Source: Paenibacillus pinihumi DSM 23905 = JCM 16419
GTDB lineage: Bacteria > Bacillota > Bacilli > Paenibacillales > Paenibacillaceae
Direction of reading: 5' to 3'
Assembly (NCBI RefSeq): GCF_000422505.1
Contig: NZ_KE383864.1
Span: 44,381 to 108,380, forward strand
DNA length: 64,000 nt
The notes under the pieces are model-generated. The model had not been told where the DNA came from, did not search any database, and was given only the letters and a program-made list of their open reading frames with translations. The position numbers and the translations under genes are program-made. Shown piece by piece: positions 1-9,017 of this stretch (positions are counted from its first letter, which is position 1; every line of letters starts with the position of its first letter).

Positions 1-735
1 ACCCCGGTCTCGTCGGTCGCCGTCACCTGATTCTGGTTATCGTCAAAGAGGACCGAGACGCTGCTCTGATCCGGATGCGTGGCTTTCGTCATCCGCCCCA
101 GCTTGTCGTACTCCATTTGCGTGACAAACCCTTTTCCATCCGTGTGGGAGGTCATTTCGCCCGTTGCCAGCTTGTAACGGAACTGCTGCGCCACCAGCGT
201 GTTCAGATTATCTGCCCCCGTCACCTGAATGGATTGCCGTGTCGGGAAGGCAGCCTGATAGAGCGCAACATCGTATTCATTGGTAATGACAATATCCCGC
301 GTATCATCCTTCAAGGTGACGGTCTTCGGATTTCCATAGCTGTCATACACATAGCTGGTCTGGGCCTTGAGTGGGCCGCTCGTATTGTTTTCCTTCAGGG
401 TTACCGTCTTGATCCCGTTCGTTCCCGGATAGCGTTCCAGCTGGACATGCAAGCTTTTCGTATTCACCGGAACGTTAGAGCTGCTTAACAGGTTTTGCGC
501 ATCATACGTATACGTCGTCGTGTTGTTATTCGGATCAGTCTCGGAGGTCACATTTCCATAATCGTTATAATTTCGGGATACGATGCTCGCTGTCGATTGC
601 GAAGAACCCTGCCAGGTCTGGGAAATCACTTTGATCGGGACAGGCCAGCGCTTGGTCCGGTTATATTCCATCGAATCGATGACCTGCTTGGCACCGCTGC
701 TGTTGACCACTTGCGTATGGTAATACACTTCCGGC
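1..735 (-). pseudogene. truncated second copy of the Rhs/YD-repeat core
   Basis: This stretch is a near-identical direct copy of 4500-5234, with only scattered substitutions. Read on the minus strand it encodes YD-repeat sequence equivalent to roughly residues 611-855 of the full Rhs protein at 1964-7066. Homology begins abruptly at 735 inside a Pro-Glu-Val-Tyr-Tyr motif and continues past the left edge of the window, so its 3' end is unseen. There is no signal peptide and no N-terminal domain, so it is most likely a displaced core/tip cassette rather than a working gene. Such orphan segments are common beside Rhs and CDI genes and can recombine with the main gene. Whether a second toxin tip lies further left cannot be told from here. 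Confidence 0.8.
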
Positions 736-1004
736 AAACGCTCAATCCAGCATACAAACTTCGTCGCACAGCAAATAAAACAAGCCTCCGAAGGAGCGCG
801 CGTCTGTGTTTCCAATGCTTCCAAGCTAGCAAAATCTAGCGTTAAAACGCAATGTCGTATGGCTAATCAGTTCGCCAGCGAGATGGCCAAGGCATTCCGT
901 CAGTTTCGTGTCTGGATCCTCCCCCTTACCCCAAAGGGCCGCAGATGGTTCAACGTCATAGCGTCGACGACCCATTTGCAGCCCTGGCGTTTCCCTGAAA
1001 AGTA
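736..1004. other. unassigned spacer between the orphan Rhs core and the ankyrin gene
   Basis: This 270-base stretch is not part of the Rhs repeat and begins exactly where homology to 5234 stops. Short open frames exist on the minus strand (for example 626-832 and 826-1032), but they overlap the Rhs copy or have no recognisable domain. It is GC-richer than the ankyrin gene beside it, which fits a scar of older mobile DNA, but I could not assign it to an element. Confidence 0.4.
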
Positions 1005-1964
1005 TTAGTATTTTTTTACATACTCTTGCCAAGTGTCTTGGTAAATCTTTTTGATCTGTTCAAGACGCTTTTGAGGTATTTCGGTTTTCCAGTAGTCAAT
1101 TCCCTGTTTTGCAATCTCTTCAACAATGTCCATTTTCAGCTTATGTTCTTCAGAATTTAATTCTGGTATCCAGTTTCTTAAAATATCTACAGGATACCGT
1201 ACGTTATTAGGATCGGGGTTACCATACTCATCTCTTAAACCTAATATGTAGTATGGATTTTTTACGTTAGCTTTTTTTTCAACAATTAAATAATAAGCGT
1301 ATCTCATAGCATTAATTGTAGCATTCGGCCCCCCTATCTCAAGAGCTTTTATAGCCGCAGTCATTCCACTTGATGTTTTGTAATCAATCTCTGCCCCACC
1401 ATCAAGTAATGCTTTCGTTTTATCAATGCCATAACCGATTGAATTTATTAATGGGCTCGTTCCCTTCTCTAATATTGGGGTACTACCACTATAATTTATA
1501 TTTGGATTTGCACCATAACTCAAAAGAAGTTTTACATACTTTGGATCTTTTTTAGCCGCATTGTCCACCCAGGAATATCCCGTTGCCAAGAAAAGAGCCG
1601 TTTCTCCAGTAGTAGTTGCAACAATATTAGGGTCAGCACCACATTTAAGTAGTTCCTTGGCCGAATTATACTTTTCTACACCAATTGACCAGATAAGCAA
1701 TGTGGTTCCATACCTCGGCTCTTGATAATTTAGCAAGCCAGGATGAGATTTATTAATTTTACTTATTTTTTTAACATCCTGATTTTTTACAGCCAACGCT
1801 AAATCCCAAACCGGAGTATCTTTCCAAATTCTTAAATTGCGAATTTGCCACTCCGGAGTATCTTCTGTTCCGTCTCTAATTTGCCAACCCCATAGAAATT
1901 TAAAAGTTATAAAGAAAACAATCAACAAAAAAATTACAACTAATAATACAATGAATTTTTTCAT
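1005..1964 (-). CDS. membrane-anchored ankyrin-repeat protein, probable immunity protein of the Rhs toxin
   Basis: The product has 319 residues. Residues 4-26 form one strongly hydrophobic N-terminal segment that could be an uncleaved anchor or signal peptide. It is followed by at least three ankyrin-like repeats (around residues 85-225) with typical pieces such as LLKCGADPN and LLLSYGANPN. The start codon overlaps the Rhs stop codon (TAATG), so the two are translationally coupled. Ankyrin-repeat proteins are a known class of immunity protein in polymorphic toxin loci. Position directly after the variable toxin tip, the shared low GC of tip and gene, and predicted outward-facing topology all fit neutralisation of a lipase-like toxin at the membrane. 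Function is inferred from context. Confidence 0.75.
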   Translation of the reverse strand: MKKFIVLLVVIFLLIVFFITFKFLWGWQIRDGTEDTPEWQIRNLRIWKDTPVWDLALAVKNQDVKKISKINKSHPGLLNYQEPRYGTTLLIWSIGVEKYNSAKELLKCGADPNIVATTTGETALFLATGYSWVDNAAKKDPKYVKLLLSYGANPNINYSGSTPILEKGTSPLINSIGYGIDKTKALLDGGAEIDYKTSSGMTAAIKALEIGGPNATINAMRYAYYLIVEKKANVKNPYYILGLRDEYGNPDPNNVRYPVDILRNWIPELNSEEHKLKMDIVEEIAKQGIDYWKTEIPQKRLEQIKKIYQDTWQEYVKKY

Positions 1965-4900
1965 TAATACCCTGCTTTCCCTAGAGCATCTATGACCGCT
2001 TTCATTCCATGATTCCCTACCATATCAGGGACACGGAACTTAATACCAAAAGGGGCATTAATTTCTATCCAAATTTGTGTAGGTAAATATTTCACTTCAC
2101 CAATTGGAGTCGACATTCCCCCAAATATATTATTCAGTAATTCCCCTTTTACTATATAGGCCGTCATCTTTGCTTTATAGGTTTTCGCCTTTAAATCATA
2201 CGCCGATAAATTAACAGACATAGGATTAAATAAAATACTGTTTGTATTTGTAGCTACTGCATTAGCGGCGGCTTCAGCACCTCCTTTTGAGTGTCCAACC
2301 ATTGTCACTTCGTGTAGCGAATAATTTTCTACAAATTTGGAAGCATATGAGATTGAATCCTGCATATTTTTTGATGCACCGAATGGTTGTTGTAAATTAT
2401 TCACAGCCTCATCACTAGGATCACTGAGGGTACCCCAACTGCTTGTCCCTCTATTAACTAATGAATATTCAACTAATCCATCAGATTTTGCTCTAGAATA
2501 TATACCTACCCTTAATGATTTATCTGTACTTTCATACATCGTAACATATTTCCATCCTCCGGATAATTTAAATTCTTTATTAGATGGGTCGTATATGTGT
2601 TGTGCCATTTTTGCGGCTTCCATCACTGTAGGGATATGTCCTGAAGAGTCCACATAAATCAAAGGATTATTCATCACATACACATACAAATTCAACGTCA
2701 GTGGATTCTTGTTATCCCCCTCATACGTATCCTCATTAATAAATCGCCCTATACTCGGATCGTACCATCGGGCACGCAGATACTGCAATCCTGTCGTTTC
2801 ATCCCAATATTCTCCACTATACCGGAATAGATTCGGCACGGTCTCACTCGCCGTTATCGGATTCCCCCACATATCATACGTGTAACTATTGAGCACATTG
2901 CCCGCTTGGTCTGTGAGACGCGTCACATCGCCATGCCCGTTATGGGAATAATACGCCCGGTTGCCGCTGGCATCGACTCGTGACACTAATTCGTTCCCTC
3001 GAATGTAACTGGCTTTGCGGCTAACCGTCCCACCCGTTACGGTTCCTTCGGCAATGATGTCTGCTCCATCATAGTAATAACGGGTCGTAACTCCCGCTTC
3101 TGTTCGTTCCGTTAGCAACCCGTCTCCGTTATAACGATACGTCACCGTTTTGTTGGCTCCCGTCACGACCTTCGTTAAACGGTCACGGTCATCATACGTA
3201 TAGTTGACTTCCTCTAATTTCGGAATGGCATCCGTTGCTAGCGTTTTGCGGTTCCCCCGCACATCATATGTGTAGGTTTCATTAAACTGGGTCGATGTCG
3301 CGATCCGGTTTAGCGAATCATAACCGAACGTATACGCGGCGCCGCTTTCGGTTTTGCCTGTCTGGTTGCGGTTCTGATCATACTGGTAAGCAAAAGTCCC
3401 CAATGTGCTTCCGGCTCTGGTATGCGTTAACAATGTCAGATTGAACTCATCGTACCCGAAGGTCGACCGGATCCCGTTGCGCAGGTCAGCAGTAGCAACA
3501 AGCCCATTCTTCTTGTAGGCGTAGATGGCATCCCAGACATTAGCCGCGGAGCCTACCGCATCCATTTGATTTCGCGCATCATAACGATACAAGCTCACAA
3601 CACCAAAAGGATCGGTCATTTTGGTTCGTTTGCCCTGGGTATCGTATTCGTACTCGGTTTTGCGAGTATCCGGGTACGTGACAGAGCGCAGCCAGCCGGA
3701 GCCTGCTTCATAGTTGTACTGCGTTTTTCCTGTGCCATCCTGCATCCAGAGTCTTCGGCCCGCTGCATCGTAACCCGTTGTGATCGTTTCCTGGCTCGTG
3801 GTGCTGGAGATTTGCTGGTCCCGGTTATTATATCCATACGTACGGGCTTGGCCTTTCCGATTGACAATCTTCGTCAAATTACTGTTGGCATCATAGAAAT
3901 AGGATTCGATACCGCCAGTTGGATCCGTTTTACGGATGACGCGGCCCATCTGGTCGTACTGCTTCGTCATTTTCGCATTGTCCGGGTATTTCGTTTCCTT
4001 GAGGTTCCCGGCAAGGCTGTAGACATAATTCGTCGCGTTCGCTCCCGGATCGGTCACGGTGATGAGCCGCCCCAATACATCGTAGGCATACGTGGTGGTG
4101 AACCCTTTGGCATCCTTTTGCGTAACCACATTTCCGGCGTAGTCATACGTATACTGGGTCATGCTTTTGAGCGCGCTTGAAGTATTTATCGCTTCTTGCT
4201 TGATCGGACGCCCCAGAATATCCATCGTTTCTTTGGTGACGTTGCCTTCCGGATCGGTCGTTTGAACCGTGCGCTGAATGTCATCGTAGAGAACGGTGGT
4301 GAATGCATTGTCAGTTCCCGGGAATTGCGTACGCGTGAGCCGGTCCCAGGCATCATACGTATAGGTCGTTCGCTTTCCGGTTGCATCGTCGCTTCGGACT
4401 AAGCGTCCGTAGACATCGTAACCGTAGGTGGTCGCGCCTTTGCCCACAATCCCTTCGGATACTTTCAAACCCAACGGGTTCCATTTCACAACACTCTGTA
4501 CCCCGGTCTCGTCGGTCGCCGTCACCTGATTCTGGTTATCGTCAAAGAGGACCGAGACGCTGCTCTGATCCGGATGCGTGGCTTTCGTCATCCGTCCCAG
4601 CTTGTCGTACTCCATTAGGGTGACAAACCCTTTTCCATCGGTGTGGGACGTCATTTCGCCCGTTGCCAGCTTATAGCGGAACTGCTGCGCCACCAACGTG
4701 TTCAGATTATCTGCTCCCGTCACCTGAATGGATTGCCGTGTCGGGTAAGCTGCCTGATAGAGCGCAACATCGTATTCATTCGTAATGACAATATCCCGCG
4801 TGTCATCCTTCAAGGTGACGGTCTTCGGATTTCCGTAGCTGTCATACACATAGCTGGTCTGGGCCTTGAGCGGGCCGCTCGCATTGTTTTCCTTCAGGGT

Positions 4901-7066
4901 TACCGTCTTGATTCCGTTCGTTCCCGGATACCGCTCCAGTTCGACATGCAAGCTTTTCGTATTCACCGGCACGTTAGAGCTGCTCAACAGGTTTTGGGTA
5001 TCATACGTATACGTCGTCGTGTTGTTATTCGGATCGGTCTCGGAGGTCACGTTTCCATAATCGTTATAATTCCGGGTTACGATACTCGTTGCCGATTGCG
5101 AGGAACCCTGCCAGGTCCGGGAAATCACTTTGACCGGGACAGGCCAGCGCTTGGTCCGGTTGTATTCCATCGAATCGATGACCTGCTTGGCACCGCTGCT
5201 GTTGACCACTTGCGTATGGTAATACACTTCCGGCGTATTCTCGTCGATATACACGCGGTCATAGTGATAGGTGGTCTGTGTCCGACCGTTGTTTATGGTA
5301 GTGGAAAACGAGCTGTTGGAAGGCCTGACCATCGCGCCATCGCCATTGTAGCTGTAATCCGCCCGGTTGGATTTCGTAACGGTCCCGTCGGTATACGTCA
5401 CCACGTCTTCTCTGGAAGTCACCCGGTACGCCCGTTCCTTGGCGCTATTGCCCAGTGAACGGTCAAAGTCGGCGTAGCTATAATCCGTTCGCGCCTTTGT
5501 CGGGTGGTGCACCTGCTTTAACAAGGCGATATAATTGTCTTTCATGCGGCCGCCGCCGACGATATCGAAAGGAACCGGTTTAATATCGTAGGTATATTGG
5601 GTTTTTCGGCCCATCGCATCGGTGACCTGCGACAGCAGTTCCTTATTGCCTTGAGGATCTTTAATTTTGTCGAACTTGACCGTGCGATCGCCAAGCGTGA
5701 CGACAACCTCTGTCGCCGAATAGGTAATCGTCAACTCATTGCCAATGGCATCTTTGACTTTCGTCAGGACCATGTCGTACGGATGCACGTACTGGTATTC
5801 AAATTGGAGAGTGTTATTATAGGCATCCGCAATTTCAATCAGCCGTCCTGAAGAGGTAAAATACATCTTCTTTCCGTCAAGTGTTTTCAGCCGATGCGAA
5901 GCGTATCTGTTATCACCTAAGTTGAAGTAACCGGACTCAAGCGTCAGATCTTTCCACGGGTACCCCTTTAGTTGAAGACCGTCCAGCTCATAAGCGCTCC
6001 CACCAAACAGATGAATATATTTCTTGTTGTTATCCTTGGTTTCAATATAGGGAAGATCCCAGCTCCATCCTTTCCCGATCGGGAAACGTTTCTCCTCTTG
6101 TTTCACTTTTGTCTCGTTTCCGTAAACGATATAGGTCTGATATTGATGGAAATAGATTGGATCGAAGACCAAATTTCCTGTTGTATAATATTTAGCAATT
6201 AATGGTGTCCCGTTTAAAGTCACCTCCTTCGCTAACAAGTAGGAGCTATTCATCGTATCAGGATCGACATAGCGCCAGGCCGCTTTCAAAGCATCTGATC
6301 TTTCATTATTAAACTCTACATCAGGCTCATTGAGCATGGGATAGTAGACTTTTGTCTCCGCTCTATTAATTAATTGTATAAGTGAAAAATAGTTTCCATA
6401 CTGGTCAAAAACAAATTTTCCGGCATTTCCCATTTGAGGCGGCACAGGGTTAGACTGCGATTCTTTGTAATATAACCGACTCGTCAGCTCCGGGTAATAC
6501 TTTACTCTATACGGGTTGCCGCTAACCAGTTGTTTATCATAGTATTGGGCATCAGAACTATCATATTTACGTGTCAACGCAAAGGACAACCCGTTTCTCC
6601 CCGGCAGCACCATATCCGTTGCCTGTACGGAAAGGGAGCCGCTAATTGTCGATATGTTTTCGTTGATGGAATGGATTGAAAAAGGTGCATTGTCCCGTTG
6701 AATATTTAACCGTTTAATAGCAAACTCGTCGTAACTGGTTGGGTAGGGATTAGACATCAGCATTTGTTTGTCAGATGGATCTGGTTTCCCGGAAGGAGTG
6801 AGCAAGCTTTCATCCGGAATAATTAATTCGCCTGTCGGTTCTACATACTCCCCATCAGTTGAAGGATCGACATTCACCATCGGGCTTTCGATGGGCTTCT
6901 CGTCCTCAAATCGGGAAGCTGAATAATCCAATTGTCCCAATTGAATCTCAATTTCAGGATTGATCTGTTGTAATAATTCATCCAAGGATTGACCCGATGG
7001 CTGTCTGATTTGCAGGGCAGCATATAGTTCATCCAGGGTGTAGCCTTTATTTACTTGCGCCAGCAA
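1964..7066 (-). CDS. Rhs/YD-repeat polymorphic toxin with C-terminal lipase-like tip
   Basis: The open frame codes for 1700 residues from a TTG at 7066 and stays open in the same frame up to 7201. After an N-terminal region (about 1-350) come dozens of YD repeats (patterns such as YTYDDRDRL and YGYDVYGRL), forming the shell that encapsulates Rhs toxins. The core ends near residue 1477 with the family hallmark region (RARWYDPSIGRFINEDTY ... YVDSSGH). The last 223 residues are a variable tip with GHSKGG near residue 1591, a nucleophile elbow with Ser1593, and a late His (GNHGMKAV), which suggests a class-3-lipase-like phospholipase toxin. The tip-coding DNA is much more AT-rich than the core, as expected for an exchangeable module. 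A ribosome site and signal peptide lie upstream in another frame (7161-7271), so full-length secretion may be broken. Confidence 0.85.
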   Translation of the reverse strand: MLAQVNKGYTLDELYAALQIRQPSGQSLDELLQQINPEIEIQLGQLDYSASRFEDEKPIESPMVNVDPSTDGEYVEPTGELIIPDESLLTPSGKPDPSDKQMLMSNPYPTSYDEFAIKRLNIQRDNAPFSIHSINENISTISGSLSVQATDMVLPGRNGLSFALTRKYDSSDAQYYDKQLVSGNPYRVKYYPELTSRLYYKESQSNPVPPQMGNAGKFVFDQYGNYFSLIQLINRAETKVYYPMLNEPDVEFNNERSDALKAAWRYVDPDTMNSSYLLAKEVTLNGTPLIAKYYTTGNLVFDPIYFHQYQTYIVYGNETKVKQEEKRFPIGKGWSWDLPYIETKDNNKKYIHLFGGSAYELDGLQLKGYPWKDLTLESGYFNLGDNRYASHRLKTLDGKKMYFTSSGRLIEIADAYNNTLQFEYQYVHPYDMVLTKVKDAIGNELTITYSATEVVVTLGDRTVKFDKIKDPQGNKELLSQVTDAMGRKTQYTYDIKPVPFDIVGGGRMKDNYIALLKQVHHPTKARTDYSYADFDRSLGNSAKERAYRVTSREDVVTYTDGTVTKSNRADYSYNGDGAMVRPSNSSFSTTINNGRTQTTYHYDRVYIDENTPEVYYHTQVVNSSGAKQVIDSMEYNRTKRWPVPVKVISRTWQGSSQSATSIVTRNYNDYGNVTSETDPNNNTTTYTYDTQNLLSSSNVPVNTKSLHVELERYPGTNGIKTVTLKENNASGPLKAQTSYVYDSYGNPKTVTLKDDTRDIVITNEYDVALYQAAYPTRQSIQVTGADNLNTLVAQQFRYKLATGEMTSHTDGKGFVTLMEYDKLGRMTKATHPDQSSVSVLFDDNQNQVTATDETGVQSVVKWNPLGLKVSEGIVGKGATTYGYDVYGRLVRSDDATGKRTTYTYDAWDRLTRTQFPGTDNAFTTVLYDDIQRTVQTTDPEGNVTKETMDILGRPIKQEAINTSSALKSMTQYTYDYAGNVVTQKDAKGFTTTYAYDVLGRLITVTDPGANATNYVYSLAGNLKETKYPDNAKMTKQYDQMGRVIRKTDPTGGIESYFYDANSNLTKIVNRKGQARTYGYNNRDQQISSTTSQETITTGYDAAGRRLWMQDGTGKTQYNYEAGSGWLRSVTYPDTRKTEYEYDTQGKRTKMTDPFGVVSLYRYDARNQMDAVGSAANVWDAIYAYKKNGLVATADLRNGIRSTFGYDEFNLTLLTHTRAGSTLGTFAYQYDQNRNQTGKTESGAAYTFGYDSLNRIATSTQFNETYTYDVRGNRKTLATDAIPKLEEVNYTYDDRDRLTKVVTGANKTVTYRYNGDGLLTERTEAGVTTRYYYDGADIIAEGTVTGGTVSRKASYIRGNELVSRVDASGNRAYYSHNGHGDVTRLTDQAGNVLNSYTYDMWGNPITASETVPNLFRYSGEYWDETTGLQYLRARWYDPSIGRFINEDTYEGDNKNPLTLNLYVYVMNNPLIYVDSSGHIPTVMEAAKMAQHIYDPSNKEFKLSGGWKYVTMYESTDKSLRVGIYSRAKSDGLVEYSLVNRGTSSWGTLSDPSDEAVNNLQQPFGASKNMQDSISYASKFVENYSLHEVTMVGHSKGGAEAAANAVATNTNSILFNPMSVNLSAYDLKAKTYKAKMTAYIVKGELLNNIFGGMSTPIGEVKYLPTQIWIEINAPFGIKFRVPDMVGNHGMKAVIDALGKAGY
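4500..5234. repeat. in-gene member of a 735-base direct repeat
   Basis: This segment of the Rhs core is the partner of 1-735, offset by 4499 bases in the same orientation. The two copies differ by scattered single-base changes only. The right boundary is sharp at 5234, while the left boundary cannot be fixed because the other copy is cut by the window edge. Recombination between the copies would delete or swap everything between them, including the present toxin tip and the ankyrin gene. Confidence 0.85.
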
Positions 7067-7160
7067 ATCAGTCTCGGGCAGTTGAAAGCTTTGGCTTAAC
7101 CATTCTAAGGTTAAGACTTCCTTATGGGACAGCTCTTCAACAAGTGGGACCGGCAGTTCT

Positions 7161-7271
7161 TCAACTGATGAAAATGTAAATGTTCGATTTACCTTCCGCA
7201 GTTATGGAAGTGACAGGTGCAAGCTGCGCTAATAAAACGATAAGCAGAAGATAGACGATGATTTTTCTCAT
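7161..7271 (-). other. detached signal-peptide frame of the Rhs gene
   Basis: From an ATG at 7271, preceded eight bases earlier by GGAGC, 36 codons run to a TGA at 7161. The peptide is a clear Sec signal: Arg-Lys, then a long Leu/Ile/Val core, then an Ala-containing end (MRKIIVYLLLIVLLAQLA...). The Rhs frame is open from 7201 leftwards but is one base out of phase with this leader. A one-base difference somewhere in 7164-7201 would join them. This is either a real frameshift that silences secretion, a slippage or phase-variable site, or a sequencing error. Confidence 0.7.
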
Positions 7272-7310
7272 ACAAACAGCTCCTATTTATTCATATGCGA
7301 TTGAAAATAA

Positions 7311-8072
7311 TTACAAGGCAGTTTTAACGGTACGGATCAGGTTTCCATTCAAATCGTACTCATAAACAAGTTTGAACTTGCCAACAAGGAGGATATAATC
7401 GATTCGCCCTGCTGAATCATAGATGTACGCTAAAGATGTGCTTGCAGGTTGATTTAAAGCAGCTGTTGCATCTGTATAGGAGACATCGGGAGTTGGAGGG
7501 ATATTTGCCTGAAGCGATACGATTGAATTCATAACAACAGGATAGGCCAATCCCTCTTCATCCCATTCGTAATCCAGATATTTTTTAGCTCCCTCCACCC
7601 GTTCGGTCACCTTGACGTTTCGGGTAACTCCCTTTGCATCGATAAGCACAGGGGAAAAGTTGTACACATTATGGCTTGTCAAATTGCCTGTAACTTCAAA
7701 GGTAATCCATCCAGGAAAATTTCCATTTTTCTTGATCCCGTCATTCAGCAATTCAACATCTGTATCGGTCGACCCGTCTGCCAAATCCGTATTCAAATCC
7801 TGATATTCTCCATGTTCATCTTTATAATGAATAATGGATTCGTGAATCTCGAGTTTATAGCTGCCGTCACGAAGCAAGTATCTTTTATAGTTTTCTCCGC
7901 GTCCTTCAATGATCTCTTTTACAATTTCGGGCTGATTATGGCTTTTCTCTCTTGCGGCAAGACTGTCTGGTTTACCCTGTTCCAAATCGTTTGATTTTGC
8001 ACTAATGGCAGATGACATCCCAACAGAAATAATCGTGCATAATACAATCAATAATGAAAACCTGCGATTCAC
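7311..8072 (-). CDS. secreted protein with a terminal YD-like repeat, Rhs partner
   Basis: This 253-residue protein starts at a GTG with AAGGA upstream. Residues 1-25 are a Sec signal peptide (MNRRFSLLIVLCTIISVG...). The middle is a hydrophilic domain with no active-site motif I recognise. The last 45 residues contain two YD-like units (YIYDSAGRI and YEYDLNGNL). It lies 40 bases before the Rhs leader and probably shares its transcript. It resembles the N-terminal, non-repeat parts of secreted Bacillales YD proteins, so it may be a split-off N-terminal section or an accessory for export. Its precise role is unknown. Confidence 0.7.
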   Translation of the reverse strand: MNRRFSLLIVLCTIISVGMSSAISAKSNDLEQGKPDSLAAREKSHNQPEIVKEIIEGRGENYKRYLLRDGSYKLEIHESIIHYKDEHGEYQDLNTDLADGSTDTDVELLNDGIKKNGNFPGWITFEVTGNLTSHNVYNFSPVLIDAKGVTRNVKVTERVEGAKKYLDYEWDEEGLAYPVVMNSIVSLQANIPPTPDVSYTDATAALNQPASTSLAYIYDSAGRIDYILLVGKFKLVYEYDLNGNLIRTVKTAL

Positions 8073-8258
8073 ACACTATCATCCTTTTCTAAAATAGAAT
8101 GGTCATACAGCATTCATTTTGAGACTGAATCGACACTCCCAAGCGAAAATTAGAAGTACCATGTCCTTCATGCCATGAATTCCTGCGTTAGTCTCTCTCT
8201 CATTTTTTGAGATCCCCACCACCTTTTTATTACAAATTATGCTAATTAAATAGGACTT

Positions 8259-8286
8259 TTTACATGTTAACATATCATTTTGTCAA
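8259..8286 (-). promoter_or_regulatory. candidate sigma-A promoter of the Rhs operon
   Basis: On the minus strand TTGACA (8286-8281) is followed after 16 bases by TGTAAA (8264-8259), in an AT-rich stretch about 190 bases before the GTG of the 8072 gene. A small palindrome, ATGTTAACAT, lies in the spacer and could be an operator. Confidence 0.45.
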
Positions 8287-8334
8287 AAACACCAATTTTA
8301 TCAAATTTTTATAAACATTTTAATATAGACTGCA

Positions 8335-8958
8335 TTTAATACCTTTAGCTGACGGGCTACCTCGGATTCTCCTTGGAGTTGTTGAACGGTTTCCTTGGGT
8401 GTTGTCAGCCTCACGGCATTCACTGGCTCGTACCTCCTTAAGAAACGTGAACAAAGCAGGGCGCCTTCCCTCCCGCAAGGAGTGTTGTCCTGCTTTCTTC
8501 GGTACTATTCGCCCCTCGGACTCCTTCCTGCAGACGATTCACTTCACCCTTCGGGCTTATAGATCGTCTCTTACCGTTTCAAAAAAAACTGTTTTGTTTT
8601 TTTCGTGCAGGGGAGGGTCTCCCCAGTTCACTGCATCCTCTTTCCTGCCATGCCGCTTTACGCTGGAGGATTCTTCGCTGCCGCTCCAAGTTCTAGGCAG
8701 TTTCCTTGGCCTTCGTCCATATGCTCGGGACTCGGCTCCCTCTCTTCCCTCTTGCAAGACCTTTTTGACGAAGCGGCAGAATTCACTTCATATTGCAGCC
8801 TGGCAGGTTGCTCGCCCTGTCACTGACAGGTACTTTCGTCAATACGCTTCTACGCACAGATTTATCCATACGCAGGTATCCCAGCTACCCGGGGGCTTGG
8901 ATCGTCCCGCAACCGAACTTCCACCGGCTAGAAGATGCATGCTTTGCTGGGCGCACAC
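8335..8958 (-). mobile_element. 5' fragment of a group II intron (class C-like)
   Basis: Read on the minus strand, the sequence starts with GTGTGCGCCCAGC, a group II intron 5' end, directly after the T-run of the terminator at 8961-8996. About 520 bases of GC-rich, structured, ORF-less RNA follow, then a ribosome site (AAGGAGG) and the first codons of a reverse-transcriptase-like ORF. The element stops abruptly near 8335, where AT-rich DNA begins. The RT domains and the 3' end (domains V and VI) are missing, so it can no longer splice or move. Bacterial class C introns are known to insert just behind intrinsic terminators, which matches this position. Plus-strand open frames across this stretch are shadows. 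Confidence 0.75.
8338..8423 (-). pseudogene. N-terminal stub of the intron-encoded reverse transcriptase
   Basis: A GTG at 8423 with AAGGAGGT upstream opens a frame reading MNAVRLTTPKETVQQLQGE and a few more residues. This resembles the start of group II intron maturase/reverse transcriptase proteins. The frame leaves intron sequence after about 28 codons and soon stops. No RT motif remains. Confidence 0.6.
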
Positions 8959-8960
8959 AT

Positions 8961-8996
8961 AAAAAAGAACCGGCGGAGTATAGCTCCGTCGGTTCT
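8961..8996 (-). terminator. intrinsic terminator of the fhuF-like gene
   Basis: A 13-base-pair stem with one mismatch (AGAACCGGCGGAG paired with CTCCGTCGGTTCT) and a five-base loop is followed on the minus strand by six T residues. It lies 20 bases after the stop of the FhuF-type gene and just before the group II intron fragment. Confidence 0.85.
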
Positions 8997-9017
8997 CGTC
9001 GGTTCTTTTCAAAGTCT

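Noticed and set aside
736-840. Possible second group II intron 5' end (GTGCGACGAAG on the minus strand)
   Set aside because: The match is about a dozen bases, and only 35 bases separate it from Rhs homology, too short for any intron structure.
3566-5458. Long plus-strand open frames opposite the Rhs core (for example 3566-4180 and 4643-5458)
   Set aside because: They are shadow frames of the repetitive GC-rich YD core and recur in the duplicated copy at 75-839. No domain and no ribosome site.
8399-8962. 187-codon plus-strand open frame
   Set aside because: It is the antisense of the group II intron fragment. The amino-acid makeup is unlike a real protein, there is no ribosome site, and the minus strand explains the sequence.
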